NCBI GenBank assembly: GCA_965229605.1
Contig: OZ245892.1
Span: 1,116,001-1,180,000 of the forward strand
Source of the DNA: G965229605 sp965229605
GTDB lineage: Bacteria; Pseudomonadota; Alphaproteobacteria; CBDDJK01
Length of the DNA stretch: 64,000 nt
Reading direction: 5' to 3'
The notes beneath the pieces are model-generated. The model did no database searches. It saw nothing but the letters and a program-made list of their open reading frames with translations, and was not told where the DNA came from. The position numbers and the translations under genes are program-made. Shown one piece after another: positions 25,719 to 34,464 of this stretch. Every line of letters starts with the position of its first letter. Position 1 is the stretch's first letter.

Positions 25719-27240
25719 GCTGTCTGGTATAGAAAGATTGCGGTGATGTGATCACTTGTTTGGTTGCTCCCGCTTCAACAATTTTTCCGTTTTTCATAAC
25801 AATCAAGCGACTAGCCATGCGCTTTGCCACCGCAAGATTATGCGTGATCATCAAAAGGGTCAGGTTATGCCGGGCCTGTAATGAAGTTAAAAGATCAAGA
25901 ATTCTGTCCTGAACGGTCGGATCAAGCGCGCTGGTTGCTTCGTCAGCAATCAGAAGGGCGGGACGAATGATCAAGGCCCGCGCCAGCGCAATACGTTGAC
26001 GCTGCCCGCCTGAAAATTGCGCGGGATAGCGATCAAGAGCATTTTCATCCAGTCCGACCTCTTCAAGGGCTGCGATCACGCGCTGCTTGCGGGTGGCTGG
26101 ATCAGGCTGTTGCGGCAAAAGACGCAAGGGCTCTGCCACAATCGTCTTTATCGTATGTTTGGGATCAAGGGAGCCATAGGGGTCTTGAAAAATCATTTGC
26201 GCTTTATTGAAAGCATCGCGCGGGTTTTCACCGTCAATCAGGATTTCTCCAGCGGTTGGAACCTGCAAACCGGCAATAATCCGGGCAAGCGTAGATTTAC
26301 CTGATCCGGATTCACCGACAATCGCCAGGCTTTCACCTGAAGCAAGCTGAAAGGAAATGTCTGCCAAAGAAAAAACAGACGGGGAAAAAGCAGAGTTTTT
26401 ATAAGATGCATAAAGCGAATTAACCGAAAGAAGGGATTTGTTTTTTTCTTTATTTATTAATTTTTTAAAGTCGGCTTCATAGAGTTTGGATTCAGATTTC
26501 CATAAAGCCCGGGTCTGTGAGTGCCCAGGGGTCTCCTGCAGTTGGTTGGCGGGGCCAGCCTCAACAATACGGCCATGTGCCATCACGGCAATCTGATCAC
26601 AGAATTTAGCGGCAAGGGTCATTTCGTGGCTGATCAGGATAAGGGCCGTTTCTTGCGTGCGCACCAGCTGATCGAGACATTGCAGAATATCCTGACGCGA
26701 AATCACATCAAGGGCGGTGGTTGGTTCATCGGCAATCAAAAGCGATGGGCGCAAAGCCGCCACCATAGCAATCATGACGCGCTGCCGTTGCCCGCCGGAA
26801 AGCTGGTGCGGATAGCGTTTTGCATAAAGCCCGGGATCCATTCCGACCCGTGCCAGCCAGTCTTCAGCTTGTTTTTTTGCTGTGCCACGGGTTGGCTTAA
26901 AATGATGATAAAGTCCCTCTGCAATTTGATCACGGGTTGTCATTAAGGGATTAAGGGCTGACATGGGCTCTTGAAAGATCATCCCGATCTGTCGCCCGCG
27001 AATTTTCTGCCAGTCTTGCGGCTGGTCGAGGTTCTGGCCATTAAACGAGATCATGCCTTGATGGCGCAAAGAGGAAGGCAAAAGCCCGGCAATCGCCATG
27101 GTGGTCAGACTTTTTCCGCTGCCGGATTCTCCGACAAGAGCCAGACGCTTGCCGGGTGCCAGCGAAAGATTGAGGCCTTGAACAAGTGGTATATTGTCAA
27201 GGCTGATGGTCAGATTGGCAATATTCAGACCTTTCGTCAT
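25645..27240 (-). CDS. Fused two-domain ABC ATPase of a peptide/nickel-type transporter (DppDF-like)
   Basis: A 531-residue protein joining two peptide-transporter ATPases. The first has Walker A GESGSGKS at about 38-45, the signature LSGGQRQR and Walker B LLIADEPTTALD. The second has GESGSGKST near 340, FSGGQRQR and LLIADEATSALD. Both show the conserved C-terminal loop of Dpp/Opp ATPases. The ATG at 27240 is preferred; an in-frame ATG at 27255 overlaps the permease stop. It follows dppC- and dppB-like permeases in one operon. The 3' end runs 74 bases into the convergent kinase gene. Confidence 0.9.
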   Translation of the reverse strand: MTKGLNIANLTISLDNIPLVQGLNLSLAPGKRLALVGESGSGKSLTTMAIAGLLPSSLRHQGMISFNGQNLDQPQDWQKIRGRQIGMIFQEPMSALNPLMTTRDQIAEGLYHHFKPTRGTAKKQAEDWLARVGMDPGLYAKRYPHQLSGGQRQRVMIAMVAALRPSLLIADEPTTALDVISRQDILQCLDQLVRTQETALILISHEMTLAAKFCDQIAVMAHGRIVEAGPANQLQETPGHSQTRALWKSESKLYEADFKKLINKEKNKSLLSVNSLYASYKNSAFSPSVFSLADISFQLASGESLAIVGESGSGKSTLARIIAGLQVPTAGEILIDGENPRDAFNKAQMIFQDPYGSLDPKHTIKTIVAEPLRLLPQQPDPATRKQRVIAALEEVGLDENALDRYPAQFSGGQRQRIALARALIIRPALLIADEATSALDPTVQDRILDLLTSLQARHNLTLLMITHNLAVAKRMASRLIVMKNGKIVEAGATKQVITSPQSFYTRQLIQASQINQESDGCPVVQSEREFQ

Positions 27241-27247
27241 GGTTTTT

Positions 27248-28078
27248 TCACGCATGAAGGTCCAGCCTGTCACGCAATCCATCCCCAAGAAGGTTAAAGC
27301 CCAGCACCCCAAGGCCAATGGCGAGGCCAGGGTAAATAACCAGCGCGGGGGCATGAAACAGGTAGCTTTGTGCATCAGCAAGCATCCGTCCCCAGCTTGG
27401 TGCGGGAGGTTGCACCCCAAGGCCCAGGTAACTCAGCCCCGATTCAATCAAGAGTGCCACGGCAAGTTGCAAGCTGATTTGCACGACAAGACCATTGGCG
27501 ATATTGGGCAGAATATGGATAAAGGAGATTGACAGGCTTTGCCGCCCCGCCAGTCGGGCTGCCAGAATAAAGTCGCGTTGCCAGACAACCAGTGCCAGGG
27601 CCCGGCTGACCCGGGCAAAAACCGGAATATTGAACAGTCCGATAGCAATGATCGCCCCGCCGGGTCCGGGTCCATAGACGGCTGCCAGCATGATGGCGGT
27701 TAAAAGGGCTGGAAAGGCGAAAACGACATCATTGATGCGGGTGAAAAACTGATCCCAAAATCCGGGATGAGCGGCGGCAAAAAGCCCCAGTCCAACGCCG
27801 GGCACAACACCGAGCAATACCCCGCAGAAAGCGATCATCAGCGAATAGCGTGCGCCAACCATTAAAAGCGACAGGACATCACGGCCAAACGCATCGCTGC
27901 CCAACAGATAGTCGGCTCCCGGTGCGCTCAAGCGAGAAGAAATATCAATAAAATTATAGTCATACGGGGTCCAGAAAAGAGACAGAACCCCTGCCCCGCC
28001 CAATATAAAAAGAAGGGCTAATCCGCTATAAAGCTGGAGTTGTTCAGGTTTTTTCACCGCAGCCAGTTCCTTTATCAA
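27248..28078 (-). CDS. ABC transporter permease, DppC type
   Basis: The second membrane subunit of the peptide-type importer, 276 residues with about six TM helices and the N-terminal soluble segment typical of DppC/OppC. The segment LLGSDAFGRDVLSLLMVGARYSL is a DppC hallmark, and the EAA coupling loop appears around ARLAGRQSLSISFIHILPN near 190. The start overlaps the DppB-like stop by 4 bases, so the subunits are translationally coupled. Confidence 0.9.
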   Translation of the reverse strand: MIKELAAVKKPEQLQLYSGLALLFILGGAGVLSLFWTPYDYNFIDISSRLSAPGADYLLGSDAFGRDVLSLLMVGARYSLMIAFCGVLLGVVPGVGLGLFAAAHPGFWDQFFTRINDVVFAFPALLTAIMLAAVYGPGPGGAIIAIGLFNIPVFARVSRALALVVWQRDFILAARLAGRQSLSISFIHILPNIANGLVVQISLQLAVALLIESGLSYLGLGVQPPAPSWGRMLADAQSYLFHAPALVIYPGLAIGLGVLGFNLLGDGLRDRLDLHA

Positions 28079-29025
28079 GGTCGCAAGCGCGGATCAATCA
28101 GGCGATAGGCATATTCGGTAGCCAGATTGACGATGATGACGGTTGTGACGAGCAGCATGACGATGGCCTTGACGGTGATCAGGTCGCGCTGGGCGATGGC
28201 CTGAAAGAGCAACCGGCCGAGGCCTGGCAGATGAAAGACGTTTTCGACGACAATTCCACCTGCCAGCAGAAAGGAGAACTGCATTCCGATGATTGTGATC
28301 ATGGGGATCAGGCTGTTTGGCAGAGCATGAAAGATAAAGGCGTGGCGCATGGGCAGTCCTTTGGCCCGTGCGGTTCGGAAATAGTCTTGATTGACGGTTT
28401 CCAGCACGGCTCCGCGGGTGACGCGCGCCAATATAGCGGCTTGCGGCAAGGCCAGAGCCAGAGCCGGTAAAATAAGAGCCCGCAAGGCCAGAAGCGGTGA
28501 GTCCCATCCGGGAAAGCCGCCAGCTGGTGTGATGCCGAGCCAGACGGCAAATATCAGCAGCAGGATGAGGCCGAGCCAGAAATTGGGGACTGCCATCAGC
28601 AGCTGGGCCAGTCCGGTCAAGGTGCGATCAATAGAGCCTTTATGAAAGGCGGCAGCGATGGTTCCGAGTGGAATGGCGAGCAGCAGGATAATCAGGATTG
28701 CCAGACCGGTTAAAGGCAGGGTCAGGGTCAGGCGTTCGGCGACCAGTTCGTCAACGGCTGTTCCGTAGGTATAGCTGGCGCCAAAATCGCCGGTGACAAA
28801 GGCGGCAACCCAGTTGATGTAGCGGATATAGACGGGTTGATCGAGGCCCATTGTTGCGCGCAAGGCCTGCAAGGTATCTTCACGCGCCCCCACGCCGAGC
28901 ATGACCGAGGCTGGATCACCGGGCAAAATCTCCATAACGGCAAATACGGCCAGACTTGCCAGGCCCCAGACGGCCACGAGCGTTATCAGAAAGCGACCAG
29001 CGGAGAAAAGCAACAGGCGCGGCAT
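28075..29025 (-). CDS. ABC transporter permease, DppB type
   Basis: The first membrane subunit of the importer, 316 residues. It shows the DppB/OppB features: the EILPGDPASVMLG segment after the first helix, RYINWVAAFVTGDFGASYTYG, and the EAA loop RTARAKGLPMRHAFIFHALPNSL near 220. Three genes (DppB, DppC and fused ATPase) lie in the expected order with short overlaps. No periplasmic substrate-binding gene precedes it; the upstream gene, 49 bases away, encodes an XRE regulator. The solute could be peptides, nickel or other small molecules. Confidence 0.9.
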   Translation of the reverse strand: MPRLLLFSAGRFLITLVAVWGLASLAVFAVMEILPGDPASVMLGVGAREDTLQALRATMGLDQPVYIRYINWVAAFVTGDFGASYTYGTAVDELVAERLTLTLPLTGLAILIILLLAIPLGTIAAAFHKGSIDRTLTGLAQLLMAVPNFWLGLILLLIFAVWLGITPAGGFPGWDSPLLALRALILPALALALPQAAILARVTRGAVLETVNQDYFRTARAKGLPMRHAFIFHALPNSLIPMITIIGMQFSFLLAGGIVVENVFHLPGLGRLLFQAIAQRDLITVKAIVMLLVTTVIIVNLATEYAYRLIDPRLRP

Positions 29026-29074
29026 TAAATTTGATCAGGCGGCACGCGGGTGAAGGGCAATAATTACACCATAA

Positions 29075-29791
29075 TCATGCAGGAGTCGCAAGCAAACGCT
29101 CCCGCAAAGCCAGCAAGTCTGCAATCGGATGGCCAGGAATTTCTGCAAAATCACGGCAGAGGTCATCCCACGGGCGGAACAGGGAAAGAAAGTCTGCCGG
29201 GTCTTGAAGAGCACTCCAGGATTCAGTCCGTAACTCGGACAAAGCGGTTTGCAAGGCAAATGTGCTTGTATCGGCTGTTATATGCGGCAGATAATAGCTA
29301 TGCTGGCGATAAAGCAAAACGGTTGCCAAAACGATTCCGGCAATTTCTGCGGCCCGCACGGACCCGTCCAGAACCAGCGCGGTATGATCGTATAAAAGAG
29401 CCCGCTCTTTTCCTTCAATCAGGACGCAAAAGCGCGTCGCATCCGGGGACGTCTCGTTTGAACAGGCAAACAGATGAATAGACTGCGGCTTCAAAAGCGC
29501 ACTTGGCCGCATGGCATCAAGGATTTGCTGACTGGCATGCAGGGAATCAACCACAGCCGGTCGCGCTGCCAGTGAAAAATGAACAGAATGAGACAGCGAA
29601 TCCGTCTGGCACTCAATTCCGGCCTGCGCCAGAGCACGGGCAAGAGCCTCCAACGTGCTGGCACGCGGATCACTCAGGCCGCGCTCAATATTATTAAGCG
29701 TTGCAAGCGAAAGTCCCGCAGCCATCGCCAAATCAGACTGTTTCACGCCCAACATGGCCCGCCCGGCGCGTATCTGCGCGGGTGTAATCAT
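29075..29791 (-). CDS. XRE-family transcriptional regulator
   Basis: A 238-residue protein with an N-terminal Cro/CI helix-turn-helix (residues 4-58: RAMLGVKQSDLAMAAGLSLATLNNIERG, then DPRASTLEALARAL). The C-terminal region of about 170 residues is alpha/beta-looking, and I do not recognise it; it may bind a ligand. It lies 49 bases upstream of the peptide-type transporter genes on the same strand, so it may regulate them. Two 14-bp direct repeats lie just upstream of its start. Confidence 0.78.
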   Translation of the reverse strand: MITPAQIRAGRAMLGVKQSDLAMAAGLSLATLNNIERGLSDPRASTLEALARALAQAGIECQTDSLSHSVHFSLAARPAVVDSLHASQQILDAMRPSALLKPQSIHLFACSNETSPDATRFCVLIEGKERALLYDHTALVLDGSVRAAEIAGIVLATVLLYRQHSYYLPHITADTSTFALQTALSELRTESWSALQDPADFLSLFRPWDDLCRDFAEIPGHPIADLLALRERLLATPA

Positions 29792-29805
29792 ATGTTCCTC
29801 ATCCA

Positions 29806-29837
29806 GTGATCTGCATCATGATGGTGATCTGCATTAT
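29806..29837. promoter_or_regulatory. Two 14-bp direct repeats upstream of XRE gene
   Basis: GTGATCTGCATCAT (29806-29819) and GTGATCTGCATTAT (29824-29837) are spaced by 18 bases, starting 15 bases ahead of the XRE start codon. A weaker third version (GATTTGCG) follows. They may be the regulator's binding sites. Confidence 0.45.
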
Positions 29838-29979
29838 AGCGATTTGCGCCTGACCTTTATGGAGAAATAATATAAACCAGATCAACTATAGACTTATTTA
29901 TACCTAGATTCGCTCGGCTTTCAAAATAAAATCATGCCGAGGCGTTGACGAATATGTTTAATCCCGTCATAGCACCTGT

Positions 29980-30540
29980 ATGAACAATACACTAAAGCCC
30001 TCAACAAACATGCACGGAACAACGATTTTATGTGTGCGGCGCGGGCCGCTTCTGGTGATGGCCGGAGATGGACAGGTAACGCTGGGTTCAACCGTCTTTA
30101 AAGCCAATGCCCGAAAAGTGCGGCGGCTGGCTGGCGACAAGGTGCTTGCCGGATTTGCCGGGGCAACGGCTGATGCCTTCACCCTTGTGGAGCGACTTGA
30201 AAGCAAGCTTGAACAATATCCGGCCCAGCTGGCCCGGGCCTGTGTTGAACTGGCAAAGGACTGGCGCACGGACCGCTACCTCAGGCGGCTGGAGGCCATG
30301 CTGGCGGTCTCGGACGAAACAACCTCGCTGGTGGTTTCCGGCACTGGCGATGTGATCGAGCCTGAAGACGGCCTGATTGGGATAGGGTCTGGTGGTTCCT
30401 ATGCCTGGTCAGCGGCGCGGGCTTTACTGGATTCAACCGATTTGCCAGCAGATGAAATTGCCCGCCAGGCCATGGCGGTGGCTGCGCGTGTTTGTATTTA
30501 CACCAATGAGCGTGTGGTTCTGGAAACGCTTTCGGTATAG
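29980..30540 (+). CDS. hslV: ATP-dependent protease proteolytic subunit HslV
   Basis: The threonine peptidase of the HslUV proteasome-like complex. The 186-residue protein begins with a short leader before HGTTILCVRR. The first threonine of this motif is the nucleophile in mature HslV, so the leader of about 12 residues must be removed, as in other alphaproteobacterial versions; an alternative start is the ATG at 30010. GDGQVTLGSTVFKANARKVRRL and the C-terminal ETLSV match the family. hslU follows after 30 bases. No clear heat-shock promoter is evident in the 188 bases upstream, though the region is AT-rich. Confidence 0.95.
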   Translation: MNNTLKPSTNMHGTTILCVRRGPLLVMAGDGQVTLGSTVFKANARKVRRLAGDKVLAGFAGATADAFTLVERLESKLEQYPAQLARACVELAKDWRTDRYLRRLEAMLAVSDETTSLVVSGTGDVIEPEDGLIGIGSGGSYAWSAARALLDSTDLPADEIARQAMAVAARVCIYTNERVVLETLSV

Positions 30541-30570
30541 ACGGGTCATTTAAACCCACAGGACAGGATA

Positions 30571-31887
30571 ATGAGTGACTTCTCCCCCCGCGAAATTGTT
30601 TCGGAGCTTGACCGTTTTATCATTGGTCAGGAAGAAGCCAAGAAGGCGGTTGCCATTGCGCTTAGAAATCGCTGGCGGCGGCTGCGGCTGGAGCCGGATA
30701 TGCGCGATGAAGTGGTGCCGAAAAATATCTTGATGATTGGGCCGACCGGTTGCGGCAAGACAGAGATTGCGCGGCGTCTGGCAAAGCTGGCAGGTGCGCC
30801 CTTTGTCAAGGTGGAGGCGACAAAATTCACTGAAGTCGGCTATGTTGGCCGTGATGTTGAGCAGATTGTGCGTGATCTTGTTGAAATTGGCATCCAGATT
30901 GAAACCGACTCCAATCGCCGGGAGGTTCGCGCCAAAGCTGAACAGGCTGCGGAAGAGCGGGTTTTAGATGTGCTGGTTGGCAAAAACCAGACCAGCACGG
31001 CAGCGCGGGAGCGATTCCGCCGTCAGTTACGGGCCGGGGAGCTGGATGACAAAGAGATTGAAATTGAAGTCCAGTCCAGCAGTTCGGCGATTGAAATGCC
31101 CTCGATTGATGTGCCGGGCATGCCGGGGGCCCAGATGGGAATGCTTAATCTGAATGATATTTTTGGCAAAGCCTTTGGCGGCGGGCAAAAAGCACGCCGG
31201 ATGAAAATTGCTGAATCCTATGAAATTTTATTGCAAGAAGAATCGGACAAGCTGCTTGACCATGATCAGTTAAAGCAAAAAGCTATTGATAATGTTGAAC
31301 AAAATGGCATTGCTTTTATTGATGAAATTGACAAGATTGCGGTGCGCAGCGAAGGGCGTGGCGGGGATGTTTCGCGTGAAGGGGTGCAGCGTGATTTGCT
31401 GCCCCTGATTGAAGGCACCACGGTTTCAACCCGCCATGGGCCGGTCAAGACCGATCATATTCTGTTTATTGCTTCTGGTGCTTTTCATCAGGCAAAACCG
31501 TCTGATCTTCTGCCGGAATTGCAAGGACGCCTGCCGATCCGGGTAAGTTTGAAAGCCCTTGGCAAGGATGATTTTGTCCGTATTTTACGAGAAACAGAAA
31601 ATAGTCTGCTCAAGCAATATTGCGCGCTGATGGCAACGGAGTCGGTTGATCTGGAGTTTTCTGATCCGGCCATTGACCGGCTGGCCGAACTTGCGCTTGA
31701 AATTAACACCTCGGTTGAGAATATCGGCGCACGCCGCTTGCTGACGGTGCTTGAAAAACTATTGGAAGAGGTCAGTTTTACGGCCTCTGACCGGGGGGGA
31801 GAACATATTCTGATTGATGCCGATATGGTTGAATCAAGGGTCGCCGAGCTGGCGCGCAATGCTGATCTCAGCCGTTTTATTCTATAA
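30571..31887 (+). CDS. hslU: HslU ATPase/unfoldase of the HslUV protease
   Basis: An AAA+ unfoldase that feeds substrates into HslV. The 438-residue protein starts SDFSPREIVSELDRFIIGQEEAKKAV. It has Walker A GPTGCGKTE near 57-65, the pore segment YVGRDVEQIV, the intermediate I-domain (about 105-235, with the glycine-rich end GKAFGGGQKARRM), Walker B IAFIDEIDKI and the C-terminal SRFIL, whose last residues activate HslV. It is co-transcribed with hslV and has a purine-rich ribosome-binding site upstream. Confidence 0.97.
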   Translation: MSDFSPREIVSELDRFIIGQEEAKKAVAIALRNRWRRLRLEPDMRDEVVPKNILMIGPTGCGKTEIARRLAKLAGAPFVKVEATKFTEVGYVGRDVEQIVRDLVEIGIQIETDSNRREVRAKAEQAAEERVLDVLVGKNQTSTAARERFRRQLRAGELDDKEIEIEVQSSSSAIEMPSIDVPGMPGAQMGMLNLNDIFGKAFGGGQKARRMKIAESYEILLQEESDKLLDHDQLKQKAIDNVEQNGIAFIDEIDKIAVRSEGRGGDVSREGVQRDLLPLIEGTTVSTRHGPVKTDHILFIASGAFHQAKPSDLLPELQGRLPIRVSLKALGKDDFVRILRETENSLLKQYCALMATESVDLEFSDPAIDRLAELALEINTSVENIGARRLLTVLEKLLEEVSFTASDRGGEHILIDADMVESRVAELARNADLSRFIL

Positions 31888-31908
31888 GCGGGAGCGCGTA
31901 AAACAGCC

Positions 31909-31944
31909 TTTATAGCCAAGCTTCCCGCTGTAATGGGCTATAAA
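31909..31944. promoter_or_regulatory. 9-bp inverted repeat between hslU and ppx
   Basis: TTTATAGCC (31909-31917) and GGCTATAAA (31936-31944) pair perfectly around an 18-base loop in the 82-base gap. There is no uridine tract, so it may be a weak terminator or an operator-like site for the downstream genes. Confidence 0.35.
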
Positions 31945-31969
31945 TGGCCTTGTAAGAACACCTATTGCC

Positions 31970-33019
31970 ATGACACCGATCTATGCCGCTATTGATCTTG
32001 GCAGCAATAACTGCCGCTTGCTGATCGCCAAACCGGGAAGCCCGGACGATAGCCCTGAAAACAGGATGAAGATTATTGATGCCTATTCCTGTTCGGTGCG
32101 GCTGGGCGGGGGCATCAGCAAGAACAGACGGCTTGATCCGGCGGCCATGAGCCGGGCCCGCGAGGCTCTGCGTATTTGTGCGGCAAAGATTAAAACCCGC
32201 GGAGCAGAGCGCATCTATGCGATTGCAACCGAAGCCTGTCGCCAGGCCGAAAATGCGCAGGATTTCCTTGATCTGGTCAAGGTCTCGCCGGGACTGTCAA
32301 TTGATATCATTTCGCCGATTGAAGAGGCAAAACTGGCCTGGTCCGGCTGTCTGCCGCTTGCTGTTCCCTCCCGACAAAAAATTCTGATCTTTGATATCGG
32401 CGGGGCTTCAACTCAGGTCATTTTAGGTGAAGCTGTTTTAGGTGAACATAAAACCGCAACCATAACAGACCCTCAAGCTACAACAATAGATTGGAAATGG
32501 CCAGAATGGAAATGGCCAGAATGGAAATGGATAAACTGGCTATCAGTGCCAACCGGTGTGTTGACGCTCTTTGATCAATATGGAGCCGGTCCTTTCACGC
32601 TTGAAAAAACCAGCACCATTCAACAGGAACTGGCCAAGCCCTTTGTCGAATTTGCACAACGCCATGACCTGGTGCTTGACGAAAAAACAACCCAGATCAT
32701 CGCAACCTCCGGAACCGTCACCACGCTGGCAGGCTCCTTGATGGGGCTTCCCCGCTACGACCGGGCAAAAGTGGACGGAACCTTTCTGTCGCGCGAAAAA
32801 GCCTGCGTGCTGGCAGATGAACTTGCCGTCCTGACTCCGGCACAAAGACGGCACTATGGCTGTATCGGGCCAGGCCGCGCCGACTTGATCGTCGCCGGAA
32901 CCATGATCCTGCGCGCTCTATGGACCGCTTTTCCTGTCCCCTGGCTCCGGGTCGCAGACCGGGGCCTGCGCGAAGGAATGCTGACCATCATGATGCGGGA
33001 AGACGGTTATGACGTCTGA
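31970..33019 (+). CDS. Ppx/GppA-family exopolyphosphatase/pppGpp phosphohydrolase
   Basis: An ASKHA-fold phosphatase acting on polyphosphate and/or pppGpp. The 349-residue protein has the phosphate-1 loop AAIDLGSNNCRLL at 5-17, IATEACRQAENA near 85, the second phosphate loop LIFDIGGASTQVIL near 140 and IATSGTVTTLAG near 240. It is a short form with only the core domain, as common in alphaproteobacteria. Between the second loop and VPTGVLTLF there is a tryptophan-rich stretch formed by a 15-bp tandem repeat (residues about 175-187). The stop overlaps rlmE by 11 bases. Confidence 0.87.
   Translation: MTPIYAAIDLGSNNCRLLIAKPGSPDDSPENRMKIIDAYSCSVRLGGGISKNRRLDPAAMSRAREALRICAAKIKTRGAERIYAIATEACRQAENAQDFLDLVKVSPGLSIDIISPIEEAKLAWSGCLPLAVPSRQKILIFDIGGASTQVILGEAVLGEHKTATITDPQATTIDWKWPEWKWPEWKWINWLSVPTGVLTLFDQYGAGPFTLEKTSTIQQELAKPFVEFAQRHDLVLDEKTTQIIATSGTVTTLAGSLMGLPRYDRAKVDGTFLSREKACVLADELAVLTPAQRRHYGCIGPGRADLIVAGTMILRALWTAFPVPWLRVADRGLREGMLTIMMREDGYDV
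32492..32530 (+). repeat. In-frame 15-bp tandem repeat in ppx (2.6 copies)
   Basis: TGGAAATGGCCAGAA occurs at 32492-32506 and 32507-32521, followed by a partial third copy TGGAAATGG at 32522-32530. The result is a WKWPE repeat in a surface-loop region of the phosphatase. Confidence 0.92.
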
Positions 33020-33707
33020 TAAAACGGGACGCCTGTTTCAAAAACTCCATAACCGCGCCCGGCGTAAAGCCTCCTCAGCCCGCTGGCTGGAACGTCAGAT
33101 AAATGATCCCTATGTCATCAAGGCACAAAAAGAAGGATACCGAAGCCGCTCAGCCTATAAACTGATTGAGCTGGAACAAAAATTCCACTTTCTGGAAACA
33201 GCCGCAAAATCAGGCGGGATCGCCATTGATCTTGGCTGTGCGCCCGGCGGCTGGAGTCAGGTGGCCACCAAAATATTCAAGCCAGGCGCGGTCATTGCGC
33301 TGGATATCCTGCCGCTTGAGCCGATCCCCGGCGTGCTGGACCTGAAAGCCGATTTCATGGAGCCTGAAGGCGAAGAATTGCTGGAACAGGCTATTGCCGG
33401 ACGCGCGGTCACACTTGTGCTGTCGGACATGGCCGCCCCGACCACCGGTCACCGGGCAACCGATCATCTGCGCACGCAGGCTCTGGCTGAAACCGCGCTT
33501 GCTTTTGCGCTGGACAAGCTTTCTCCCGGCGGCTGTTTTATCGCCAAGGTTTTTCAAGGCGGCTCCGGCGATGTTATGGTCAAAAGCCTGCGCCAGCATT
33601 TTAGCCGCTTTCGTCATGCCAAACCGGCTGCCAGCCGCAAAGAATCGCCCGAAACCTATTTGATCGCACAAGATTTCAAAAGGGGGGGTAAAAACCCCAA
33701 ACCTTAA
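33009..33707 (+). CDS. rlmE: 23S rRNA (uridine-2'-O)-methyltransferase RlmE (FtsJ)
   Basis: Methylates the 2'-OH of U2552 in the A-loop of 23S rRNA using SAM. The 232-residue protein has the SAM-binding IDLGCAPGGWSQVA near 76-89 and the K-D-K-E catalytic set: Lys in RSRSAYKL near 53, Asp in VLSDMAAP near 142, Lys in FIAKVFQGG near 182 and Glu in KESPETYL near 218. The N-terminus of about 25 residues is basic. It overlaps ppx by 11 bases; ppx-rlmE is a common alphaproteobacterial pair. Confidence 0.95.
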   Translation: MTSDKTGRLFQKLHNRARRKASSARWLERQINDPYVIKAQKEGYRSRSAYKLIELEQKFHFLETAAKSGGIAIDLGCAPGGWSQVATKIFKPGAVIALDILPLEPIPGVLDLKADFMEPEGEELLEQAIAGRAVTLVLSDMAAPTTGHRATDHLRTQALAETALAFALDKLSPGGCFIAKVFQGGSGDVMVKSLRQHFSRFRHAKPAASRKESPETYLIAQDFKRGGKNPKP

Positions 33708-33715
33708 AAATGGCT

Positions 33716-34447
33716 TTATTTCTGCCCGGCTATTCCTTCTAAAGCCCCGTAAAGGATCAGCCCCGGTCCATCGCCCGGTTCTACGGCCATACGCGCCGCC
33801 AAATCGCTCAATGTTGTATGAAAAAACGCCTCCTCCGGCAAAGAGACTGAATCCGCCAGCAATGCCGGGGTTGAGCCTGGTAAACCTGCCGCAAGCAGTT
33901 TTTCAGCAAGCTGCGGAAAGGTCCGCTTGCCCATAAAAACAACCGTCAGGGCCGACGGATCAGCCAGTGCCGAAATATGTAAATCAGTCGGCAACTGGCC
34001 ATGAATATCATGACCGGTGACAAATTGCACACGCCGCGCGGTCATCCGGCGGGTCAGGGGAATACCGTAAAGGGCTGCTGCCGCACAGGCCGACGGCACA
34101 CCCGGCACGATTTCATATTCAATACCTGCTTCATGGACAGCTGTCAGTTCTTCCTCCAACCGGCCAAAAAGCCCGGCATCGCCTGACTTCAAACGGACAA
34201 CCCGTGACCCGCTCATCGCATAATCAATCAGCAAACGGCTCACATGGGCCTGACGCGGAGACGCACGACCAACCTTCTTTCCAACCCCGACCAGATCGGC
34301 CCCTGCCCGCGCTTCACGCAAAATAGGGCCAGACGCCCGGTCATCATATAAAATCGCATCCGCCTGACGCAAGCGATTGACGGCTTTTAGCGTCAGCAAT
34401 TCAGGATCACCCGGACCGGCCGAAACAAAAGAAATAAAGCCGCTCAT
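33716..34447 (-). CDS. cobA: Uroporphyrinogen-III C-methyltransferase
   Basis: Makes precorrin-2 from uroporphyrinogen III by two SAM-dependent methylations, the entry step to cobalamin. The 243-residue protein has the tetrapyrrole methylase fold, with VSAGPGDPELLTLKA near 7-21, RLKSGDAGLFGRL near 85 and VPGVPSACAAAALYGIPLT near 112. It lacks the CysG dehydrogenase/chelatase domain. It is the last of the cobM-cobB-cobA run on the minus strand, 17 bases after cobB. It ends 8 bases from the convergent rlmE. Confidence 0.92.
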   Translation of the reverse strand: MSGFISFVSAGPGDPELLTLKAVNRLRQADAILYDDRASGPILREARAGADLVGVGKKVGRASPRQAHVSRLLIDYAMSGSRVVRLKSGDAGLFGRLEEELTAVHEAGIEYEIVPGVPSACAAAALYGIPLTRRMTARRVQFVTGHDIHGQLPTDLHISALADPSALTVVFMGKRTFPQLAEKLLAAGLPGSTPALLADSVSLPEEAFFHTTLSDLAARMAVEPGDGPGLILYGALEGIAGQK

Positions 34448-34464
34448 CTTCTTTTATTCCTTGG

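Noticed and set aside
33660..33720. Terminator between rlmE and cobA
   Set aside because: There are G and C runs near the end of rlmE, but no stable stem with a T run, and the gap is only 8 bases.
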